Source: Batillaria attramentaria (taxonomy: Eukaryota > Mollusca > Gastropoda > Batillariidae). From it: a stretch of DNA of 64,000 nt. Position numbers and translations under genes: made by a program. Below, one piece after another: positions 56,334 to 64,000 of the stretch. The notes beneath the pieces are model-generated. The model did no database searches. It saw only the letters and a program-made list of their open reading frames with translations, and had not been told where the DNA came from. Where the stretch lies: contig JACVVK020000335.1 of NCBI GenBank assembly GCA_018292915.2, positions 89,501 through 153,500 of the forward strand, in the 5' to 3' direction. Positions within the stretch are counted from its first letter, which is position 1, and the number at the start of each line of letters is the position of its first letter.

Positions 56334-56687
56334 CGCATGCGTAGCCCACCTCAGGTGGACCGTTCGCGTCTCCGGCGCTGGAGAGCACCCGACTCTTCGT
56401 AACCGGCAACAGCGGTATTACAGCCCGACGCTCAGTTATATACATCACACGCCATTACACGTTACACCTGTTTTGACGACACATTTTTAAGAGACGTCAG
56501 CCAGCTGCCCTATGTGTGTTCGGGACAGTGATCTATAGTCAACGAACGATGGTCATTAATTTCAGCCTCGACAAAGGAAGGTACACTGTTTTGAAAACCA
56601 CACTTTGGAACACTTCCAAAAAAACAACACGCATACCTCCGTTAAAACATACCTGTTCCATCAGCTCAACAGCAGTCGTGAGTAAAT

Positions 56688-56731
<44 letters not shown>

Positions 56732-57084
56732 CATGTATTGGTTTTAGTTCCTGTATTGGTTTCTTTTAGTTCGTTTCTTTTAGCTGTTTTTACTAGTTTT
56801 AGTTCTTTTAGATTTTTAGCTTTTTTAGTTTTTTAATTGTTATTAGCTTTTTAAAAAAAATTGTTATTCGCTTCTGCTGTGGTTTGAACCTGGTGTGTTT
56901 ACGAACATTTGCCACTTCCATTTCTTTTTTTCATTTCGAATTCACTCTAGTTTGTTTTTACTTTTTGTGGCTGCTTGTTGTTGTCCTTGTTGTTTGCTTG
57001 TTGTCCTTGTTGTTTGCTTGTTGTCCTTGTTGTTTGCTTGTTGTGCTTGTTGTTTAGGATAATGACACTTCATCGTGATGCAAA
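56334..57084. repeat. Simple repeats, no gene
   Basis: (TG)n at about 56690-56731, TTTTAG-rich sequence, and a 20-bp minisatellite (TTGTTGTCCTTGTTGTTTGC, about four units, 56971-57056). Confidence 0.8.
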
Positions 57085-57251
57085 GGGTGGGTGTTTGGGG
57101 GTTTAACGTCCTTTTCCACCACACACGGGTGATATCAAAGACGGGGTAACGATGAAAAAGCCAGCACAACTATTTGGCCCCAGCCTGGATACGAACTCAC
57201 GACCCGAGCATTAGAAATCCAACGCTCTACCATTCGGCCACCCTGGCTCCC
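57085..57251 (-). mobile_element. SINE V1
   Basis: Reverse V1 flanked by a short duplication around ATGCAAAG (left 57078-57085, right about 57256-57263), with one mismatch in the bases outside it. Confidence 0.87.
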
Positions 57252-57999
57252 TGTAATGCAAAGGAGTTATTAATCAACTAAAAACACACTCATACAAACA
57301 CAATTATTTCAACAGTGAGCTGCCCTGTTTTTGCTCATACTTTTGCTCATACCAATAATTTTCATGGTTTTACGTGGATTCGTCGGTGACACGTTTCAAT
57401 CAAAATTGCAGTATTACATTTTCCCTCCGCCACCCCCTGAAGGAGCTGCAGTTTGCGTATAACCACACCAAACATAAATACAGTAATTGTAGTGTTGTGC
57501 ACCAACCCCAAATCACCCCTGTCGCCCCTGGGTTATTGTCGGGTCCAACTCAATTGCAGTGCCAGGCTACACCTGCGGGAGCGTTGTACACGCGGCGACA
57601 CACGCAGATAGTTTAACACTCTTATTGGAGAAAAGCCAAAAAATAAAGAAGGTGTGCATTACAGGAACGGCAAAGAGCTGTTTAAAAGAAACGTAGACGA
57701 ACCCAGCTCGGGCGATTTGACAGTCGACCGACGGAACGAAAAAGTATTAACTTCATGATTATTTGATGCTTCTGCGTCGTGTCAAAACGGTTTACAAAAG
57801 GTAAGACAAAGAAGTAGTTTGGGTCGTTTTTTTATATGAGCTGGTTTCCATGTTTGTTCGAATTTCAAAAACAACAACAACAAATACCGACTCCCGTGTG
57901 TCATGAGAATTACTGAAGATACTCTCTCTCTCTCTGTCTCTCTCTCTCTCTCTCTCTGTTTCATCTCTACGACAGGCTGTACATAATTTCTGTACAAAA
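57252..57999. other. No supported gene
   Basis: About 750 bp. An 80-codon frame at 57374-57616 has no recognised domain. CT tract at about 57920-57957. Confidence 0.45.
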
Positions 58000-58285
58000 T
58001 AATAAATGCATGACTGATGCATTGTTTTACGTGAGCAGCTTGTTTAGTAACGCCTTACTGATGATTCCTATTGTATGTCTTTTGCAAAATGTTTTGTTGT
58101 ACTTGCTTGTTTTGTACTAATCTCCTTGATTTGCCACATAGATTCTGGTTTAATGTGGTCCTAATACTTAGTTGAATAGTCTCTTGTAGTGTTAGCAGGA
58201 CAGTGTGTAAGAGAGGCCTTCCAGTGCCAAACAACTCTATCCTGAAATAAAGGTTTCATCATCATCATCATCATCATCATCATCT
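58000..58285 (+). mobile_element. LINE 3' UTR and tail
   Basis: Ends TATCCTGAAATAAAGG, then (TCA)n. The same TTATCCTGAAATAAACG end is seen in the LINE at 60184-61990 (reverse), so this is the 3' end of a related CR1/L2-like element. Confidence 0.7.
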
Positions 58286-58440
58286 CTCCAGATTTGGGCA
58301 TGTTTTCACGGTACCCCACCGACGAATTGACATGTTTAAATATGGTGTTTGCTACACTGGGAGTATGCTTTGGAATTCCCTTCAAGACAATATATATTTA
58401 AAAAAAAAAATCGCTCGCCTTCTCAGACACTTGTCTAATC
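58286..58440 (+). mobile_element. Possible LINE C-terminal coding fragment
   Basis: The frame reads MFKYGVCYTGSMLWNSLQDNI, in the style of the end of non-LTR retrotransposon ORF2 proteins (YxGxxLWNSLP). Short and uncertain. Confidence 0.4.
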
Positions 58441-58781
58441 TAGTAAACCAAAAGTCATCAGCCCAGTGTTTGCTTGCTACAATAATTATGAATTCTTCTT
58501 TTCACTTTGAAATTCCACAAATGACTTTTTACACACTGATTTTGGTATGGCCTTTCCACAGATACACCTTATCACAGCAACCAATCAAGTGTCCCTACTC
58601 CCATTATTTCGCATATTCAGCCATTATTAAACAGATTGCACTTTCGGTGGCTGTTTGTGACCAAAGTACCGAAGCGATTTCAATGAACTTTTGATATGAC
58701 ACAACTGGCATACCACTCTCCGCCATATTATTTTGTCCACCCAAACTCGTCAACACAGCAAGCCATGTAGAGAATACCCGA

Positions 58782-58929
58782 CAAGTGGATTTGGTATAGT
58801 GGTTAAAGCTTTCGGCCTACCCATCCTGAGGTACTGGGTTCGCATCTCTAGTGGGCAGGAATTGGGTTGGGAATTCTTCCTTGCCATATCGGGTCAGATT
58901 CACGCGCAGACCCGTTTAATAATAATGAT
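58782..58929 (+). mobile_element. SINE V3 (tRNA-derived)
   Basis: tRNA-like head (TTGGTATAGTGGTTAAAG; GGGTTCGCATCTC), a short body ending ACGCGCAGACCC, and a (TAA)n tail that meets the tail of an inverted V2. Confidence 0.75.
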
Positions 58930-59150
58930 AATAACTGAGTGTTGTATAGGCACTTTTACCCAATTTCTTGAATCGGCTCAAAGCGCCACGAGCTGAACCG
59001 CCCACGTGAATCACACGCATTCTCTCACACATTGGATATTGAACACATTACAATCACGTGGTGCGAAGGGTCAGCGCAGCTATTTAAGTACAGGAATTTA
59101 GAATTGCATGTATTTTTAAATCAGTTTTGTGGGCTGAACATTTCCATTTC
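58930..59150 (-). mobile_element. SINE V2, tail half, reverse
   Basis: Matches the body and tail of the V2 at 54199; the tRNA-like head is missing. Confidence 0.75.
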
Positions 59151-59154
59151 GCCC

Positions 59155-59204
59155 GCACACACACACACACACACGCACGCACGCACGCACGCACGCACAT
59201 TGTC
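59155..59204 (+). repeat. CA / GCAC microsatellite
   Basis: (CA)n followed by (CGCA)n. In copy 2 this is GC plus a longer CA tract (63813-63882). Confidence 0.9.
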
Positions 59205-59290
59205 AGGGGAGCCGGGACGGGAGCCACATATTTGTGCTGGCCTTTCCCTCATATGGTGGAAAAGGACGTTAAACCCTCAAATACCCACCG
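59205..59290 (+). mobile_element. SINE V1 with internal deletion
   Basis: GGGGAGCCGGGA runs straight into GGAGCCACATATTTGTG, so most of the A-box to B-box region is lost. The same deletion occurs in copy 2 (63887-63972). Confidence 0.75.
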
Positions 59291-59310
59291 TCTAACTTGT
59301 CTACAGACGC

Positions 59311-60157
59311 GGTTCGAGTGCAGCGTGCACATACAATCGTTTTGCTCTTATGGTTACCGAACACACTCTCAAAACTATGTCGATTAATATTGACAACGTC
59401 TTTAACTGCGCGTGTAGCGTGCATATCATTTGTAAGTCAACACAGCCCTTCAATGTCCTGTCTTTATCACGCCAGGTGGGTGATGTATGGACAGTGTGCA
59501 CAATGACGACAAAAGCCATATTACGTCCTCTCTCGGCTACTGTAACAGTGTGAAGATTTCAGTCGTGAGAACTGTCGGCAATTACTGAATTAGCACAATA
59601 GACCCGCCACTCCTGTCTGATATTTCAATGGCTGTTTCTGCTCATTTTGTACAAACCGGTGTCCCTATTGCTTTGTGAAGTCAAGTGAAAAGTGATTCCA
59701 AACTAACGTGTATTTTTCTACGGCTGGTGGTAAAGAGGAGCAGAGTGACCCGCCGGCCAACACCAAATATCATTTTTATTACACGTCTTTATCTGCCTTG
59801 TCCACGCTGTCACTGATACTATAGTATTTTCCTTTGGGTTGAACTGAATTGATTGATTGAATCTTTTCTCACATAAAACGTTTCTTTTTCACGATCGCGT
59901 TGAAACGACTGTTGACGTTCTGCAAGGCTTGCGTCGTTACGCATTCAGTGATACTGTGATTCATCTCCGTCAGTTATCGACTTCTTGCATATTTATGAAA
60001 AGAAACGGTGTGTCTTTCAGCGCATAACGACTTCTGTCGCCATAGACGGTACATGCCCAATGTCAGAAAACCCAACTCACGTTCTAGCTTGCCTGACATT
60101 ACGCACATTCACGATAATATTATAGTTGTTGTGACGTCAGCTACTCGAAGTAGTAGA
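59311..60157. other. No supported gene
   Basis: About 850 bp of unique sequence without a convincing ORF. Confidence 0.5.
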
Positions 60158-60178
60158 GAGAAAGAGAGAGAGAGAGAG

Positions 60179-61990
60179 ACTGACTGACTGACTGACTGAC
60201 TGAAACGTTTATTTCAGGATAAAGACTTGTATGCATGGTCTGGCTATCTTACAAGCTGTCCTGCTAATCTACGAACACTAAAAAAATAAAGGCTAACATT
60301 ACAAAAAAAAGTATACCATGCACAAAGGGAGTAATCTAATAAGAAAGTAGGAAAAAAAATGGAAAGATACAAAGAAGCGCAAGAAATTCAAAGGAAACAC
60401 ATCGGAAAATAGGTGAAGAAGTAGATAGCATGGTGTTTGAAATTGTAGTATACAACATAACTTGTAAAAAGGTAACATGTAATAGTGCCATCTGATAACG
60501 GGTAATTTAGCATGGTTCAGATATTGTTCATGGACCTATGACTTACGTAAGTATCTGAGAAGTTGAGTTTTAAATGAATGAAGCTTCGGGGTACATTTTA
60601 AGTATGCTGGCAACTGGTTCCATGAAAGTGACCCAGAGAATGAGAGGCTTGTTTTAAAAATGTCCAATCTAGGTAATGGTAATTGGAACAGGCCATTTCT
60701 TGCGTTGTGTCGCTGACTTGGTTGAAAGAACGTGGTAAGATATGGAGGAGCCTTACAGTGGACTATCTTGTGCATGAAAACACACCGGTTGAACTCAAGA
60801 CGCTTGGTAAGGGGGAGAAGTTCGAGCGCTCTAAGTTTTTCTTCTGTGGGTAAGGGCCCAGGATGTAAAAGCTTTATACCACGTTTATAGAAAGAATTGA
60901 TCTTTTTCAAGTGAATATCACCACATTTGTCCCAGAGGTTGGAAGCGTAATCTATATGACTTTTTATATGTGCGTGAAAGAAAACTTTGCAACTGTCGTG
61001 GCTAACTATGCGGTTAAGTTTACTTAAGAGAAAAAGATTTTTAGACAGGGTTTTACTAAGTTTTTCTAGGTGCGGCTCCCACTTCAATTGGTCGTCCACT
61101 GTAACGCCCAAAAGGCGATGCGTTGACACTTGGTGTATGGGCTCTGAGCCGAGAGATAGTTTGAGAGGTAGAGGCTTCCGCTGGTGTTTTTGGCGGGTAG
61201 TTATTAGCATGCTCTTTGTTTTGGGGACGCTGATTATCATATGATTTTGGGTACACCATTCAGATACTTCATCGAGGCTCTGCTGGAGTGTTTTGTTTAT
61301 TGTTGCCTCTTTTGTGTCGGATGTGTGTAGTGTTGTGTCATCTGCAAATAACTCGCAGGACACGTTGGGACTAGATAAACAAAAAGGAAGGTCATTGATA
61401 TAAAGACAAAATAAAAGAGGCCCCAAGATGGAGCCCTGAGGTACTCCATACTTAACAATCCCTTCGGATGAGAATGTGCCATTTAAAAAGACTCTCTGTT
61501 TCCTGTGTAAGAGGAAGGATGAGAAGAATGATAATGCGCCGGACCCAATGTTGTATAACTGCAGTTTTTTCAACAGAATGCTGTGATTCACCAAATCAAA
61601 AGCTTTCTTGAGGTCTAGAAATATTGCTCCAGATAGCTTTGACTCATTTATACCACTAAGCCACTTATCTATGATGTGAGTGAGAGCAGTCTGGCACGAA
61701 TGGCCTGGACGGAAACCTGACTGAAATGCACACAGAAGTTTATTTTCTTCGAGGAATGTGAGCAGATGTGTGTGAATGTGTCTTTCTAGGGGTTTTGAGA
61801 GAACTGATAGTATAGATATTGGACGATATTCATTTACATCGCTTAGAGTTTTGTTTTTTGGTATCGGGACAACTTTAGCGTTTTTAAGGGCCGCTGGAAA
61901 TACATTATTTTGAATAGAGAGATTATAGATAAATGTCAATGACTCAATTATATATGGCAGGGACGTTTTTAGTATTTTGCTACTGATGCC
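60179..61990 (-). mobile_element. CR1/L2-like LINE, 5'-truncated, reverse
   Basis: The 3' end lies at the left: TTATCCTGAAATAAACG then a (CAGT)n tail at 60179-60201. The coding part runs to about 61990, where truncation meets a GA microsatellite. GA tracts on both sides (60158-60178 and 61990-62014) suggest insertion into a GA repeat, which hides any target duplication. Confidence 0.87.
60536..61990 (-). CDS. Reverse transcriptase part of a CR1/L2-like LINE (partial, open)
   Basis: The frame is open from the truncation point (about 61980) to the stop at 60536, some 480 codons. RT motifs: VVPIPKNK, NEYRPISILSVLSK, GAIFLDLKKAFDLVNH (catalytic D), GVPQGSILGPLLFCLYIND, CELFADDTTLHTS (catalytic DD) and LGVTVDDQLKW. 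The C-terminal extension ends with WNQLPAYLKCTP and LRYLRKS. The endonuclease domain is missing because of the 5' truncation. The absence of stops suggests a fairly recent insertion. It cannot move by itself. Confidence 0.88.
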   Translation of the reverse strand, partial: GISSKILKTSLPYIIESLTFIYNLSIQNNVFPAALKNAKVVPIPKNKTLSDVNEYRPISILSVLSKPLERHIHTHLLTFLEENKLLCAFQSGFRPGHSCQTALTHIIDKWLSGINESKLSGAIFLDLKKAFDLVNHSILLKKLQLYNIGSGALSFFSSFLLHRKQRVFLNGTFSSEGIVKYGVPQGSILGPLLFCLYINDLPFCLSSPNVSCELFADDTTLHTSDTKEATINKTLQQSLDEVSEWCTQNHMIISVPKTKSMLITTRQKHQRKPLPLKLSLGSEPIHQVSTHRLLGVTVDDQLKWEPHLEKLSKTLSKNLFLLSKLNRIVSHDSCKVFFHAHIKSHIDYASNLWDKCGDIHLKKINSFYKRGIKLLHPGPLPTEEKLRALELLPLTKRLEFNRCVFMHKIVHCKAPPYLTTFFQPSQRHNARNGLFQLPLPRLDIFKTSLSFSGSLSWNQLPAYLKCTPKLHSFKTQLLRYLRKS

Positions 61991-62014
61991 AGAGAGAGAG
62001 AGAGAGAGAGAGAG

Positions 62015-62576
62015 ATGTGAATCATATATACTTTCCTACAGCAACCCAGTCTTTCAGAATATGCCTTACTACAGCATGCCTCGAACACTTTTTTTCCCTT
62101 TGTATTTGAAAACGATTTGGTGTCTTTAAAAAAAGGAGAAAAATAAAAGAGACATAAGACAGACACAAAAGACCCCCCCCCCCCCCAAAAAAAAAAAAAA
62201 ACAAAAAAAAAAAAAACAAAGAAAACAAAGAAATAAAATTTATAAAAGGCGGTGGTGGATGAGGGGGAATAAAAGCTATCCGAAGTAGGAACCTGTTCTT
62301 TCTCTTGTCACTATTTAATGAGTCTAAATTACTAAACTTCAATTGCAAATTCAGACAGAAAGCTGAACTGATACAATGTGTGGTGAATGTTACTATGCAG
62401 GTCAAAGGGAATTACATTTCACTTTGATTTTGATTTTCCGACAGAAATATACAGCGGAAGTCTGAGCCAGTGTAGTCGGAAAATAACACTGCGGGGGGGG
62501 GGGGGGGGGGGAGGGGGGGGGGACTACAGGAGTGTGTTTTTCCCCAGTAAAATAACACTGGGAGTGCTAGTTTCCT
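62015..62576. repeat. Homopolymer-rich spacer
   Basis: C and A runs (about 62174-62220), a poly-G tract (62491-62522) and unique sequence; no gene. Confidence 0.65.
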
Positions 62577-62674
62577 TGCACATAGTGACGTAACGAAATC
62601 TGCGTCGTAGACACTTGATGTGCACACTATGCTGCTGCGTTCTTTTTGGCGGGAGTTGTGAGACGTGTGTGTGG

Positions 62675-62710
<36 letters not shown>

Positions 62711-63107
62711 ACGGATGTAATGATGGCTATCTGCTAAACCACCTCGATGGAGGCCTTTTTACTTTGAGATAAAATGGGAATTCACCTTCTCCAGACCTAC
62801 CTTTCACGATTTTTAGCCTACTGCATTTTCAGAAGAGTTATCGCCGATTTAAAAAAAATCGGTCATGTTACGATTTTTTTTTCGAAAAAGTTGTTCAAAT
62901 TCCTTCATTTTCTAGACTTTGGAAGTTCACCCAATCACACTGCCTGAATTCGTGCTACAGCTCTGTAGCTCCGACTGGTTTTGTGTAAAAAAAAAAAAAA
63001 AAAAAATTCCGAGGTAGGGGTGGTTTGCACATAAGATCAAATAGCTGTGAAAAGACTACTGCAAATTACTTATCATCCCGGCGTTTTTGTCTAGTGTGAC
63101 AACTGCA
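62577..63107 (+). mobile_element. Family A element fragment A10
   Basis: Head part from CATAGTGACGTAACG, a TG tract (about 62670-62708), and body as far as GTGACAACTGCACA, where segmental duplication G begins (CA microhomology). Closest to A3. Confidence 0.8.
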
Positions 63108-63824
63108 CAATCAAGTGTCCCTACTCCCATTATTTCGCATATTCAGCCATTATTAAACAGATTGCACTTTCGGTGGCTGTTTGTGACCAAAGTACCGAAG
63201 CGATTTCAATGAACTTTTGATATGACACAACTGGCATACTATTCTTGCGTGCATGTGTACTGCTCTTTGATAAAAACCGTTCACTACTCACAACGCAGCA
63301 ACTACACAATGTCAAGTGACGTCACGAAACTGACACACAAAACAACCAGGAAGTGTCTCGTCTGTTGTGGCAACCACTCTCCGCCATATTATTTTGTCCA
63401 CCCAAACTCGTCAACACAGCAAGCCATGTAGAGAATACCCGAAAAGTGGATTTGGTATAGTGGTTAAAGCTTTCGGCCTACCCATCCTTAGATACTGGGT
63501 TCGCATCTCTAGTGGGCAGGAATTGGGTTGGGAATTCTTCCTTGCCAAATCGGGTCAGATTCACGCGCAGACCCGTTTAATAATAATAATAATAACTGAG
63601 TATTGTATAGGCACTTTTACCCAATTTCTTGAATCGGCTCAAAGCGCCGCGAGCTGAACCGCCCACGTGAATCACACGCATTCTCTCACACATTGGATAT
63701 TGAACACATTACAATCACGTGATGCGAAGGGTCAGCGCAGCTATTTAAGTACAGGAATTTAGAATTGCATGTATTTTTAAATCAGTTTTGTGGGCTGAAC
63801 ATTTCCATTTCGCGCGCGCGGGCG

Positions 63825-63883
<59 letters not shown>

Positions 63884-64000
63884 TGTCAGGGGAGCCGGGA
63901 TGGGAGCCACATATTTGTGCTGGCCTTTCCCTCATGTGGTGGAAAAGGACGTTAAACCGTCAAACACCCACCGTCTAACTTGTCGACAGACGCGGTTCGA
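63108..64000 (+). repeat. Segmental duplication G, copy 2 (runs off the window)
   Basis: Matches 58595-59310 with an extra 130 bp (63239-63371), then SINE V3 (about 63440-63590), V2 tail (63600-63812), CA tract and deleted V1 (63887-63972). Confidence 0.9.

Larger units (their letters stand above)
58595..59310 (+). repeat. Segmental duplication G, copy 1
   Basis: Matches 63108 to the window end in the same orientation. It lacks about 130 bp present in copy 2 (63239-63371). It includes SINE V3, an inverted V2 tail, a GT/CA-type tract and an internally deleted V1. Confidence 0.9.

Noticed and set aside
57374..57616. 80-codon ORF downstream of the TATA candidate
   Set aside because: No domain, no splice link to the leader, composition like surrounding DNA.

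Overview
This window looks like intergenic and genic DNA from an animal genome, most probably a mollusc and perhaps a marine gastropod. The taxon is an inference from the repeat landscape and the GIMAP gene; nothing in the sequence proves it. There is no operon-like or prokaryotic gene organisation. Most of the window is transposable elements, nested and rearranged.

Layout. (1) Positions 1-3312 and 36720-42747 are two copies, in opposite orientation, of a large terminal-inverted-repeat element called X here. The right copy is complete (about 6.03 kb) with a 9-bp target duplication, and it carries a decayed spliced gene plus a nested pogo/Tigger-like element. (2) Positions 3313-36719 are dominated by two related non-autonomous families, A (about 1.6 kb) and B (about 1.8-2.1 kb). 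Their termini and T|T target choice resemble Helentron-type (HINE/pearl-like) elements. They are mixed with tRNA-derived SINEs (V1, V2), a CR1/L2-like LINE fragment, Tx1/L1-like LINE fragments, a solo LTR, a foldback element, two copies of a 1.4-kb segment (C) and an intact 3.27-kb RTE-type LINE. (3) Positions 43454-44600 hold an I-type LINE fragment with an RNase H domain. (4) Positions 44912-46852 hold the clearest host gene, a three-exon GIMAP/AIG1-type GTPase with a C-terminal hydrophobic segment and a CaaX box. (5) Positions 46591-50660 are a tandem duplication of the GIMAP tail exon, a minisatellite, a 395-bp MULE-like MITE and the 5' part of a Tx1-like LINE. The LINE continues, frameshifted, to about 53025. 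(6) Positions 53026-60160 are lower in recognisable content: SINEs, LINE tails, a TATA promoter candidate and a small SAP-domain ORF. (7) Positions 60184-61990 hold a 5'-truncated CR1/L2-like LINE with an open RT frame. (8) Positions 58595-59310 and 63108-64000 are a segmental duplication.

The features work together mainly as insertion history. SINE V1 became a fixed part of one A subfamily. X inserted twice into A elements, and an RTE element inserted into another A. A and B elements occur head-to-tail with a single shared TTT. The duplicated C segment preserves empty sites for an A element and a SINE. The strongest candidates for something undescribed are element X with its small spliced gene, and the duplicated GIMAP tail exon, whose 15 differences from its source are all amino-acid changing. 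All comparisons were made by eye and no database was consulted.
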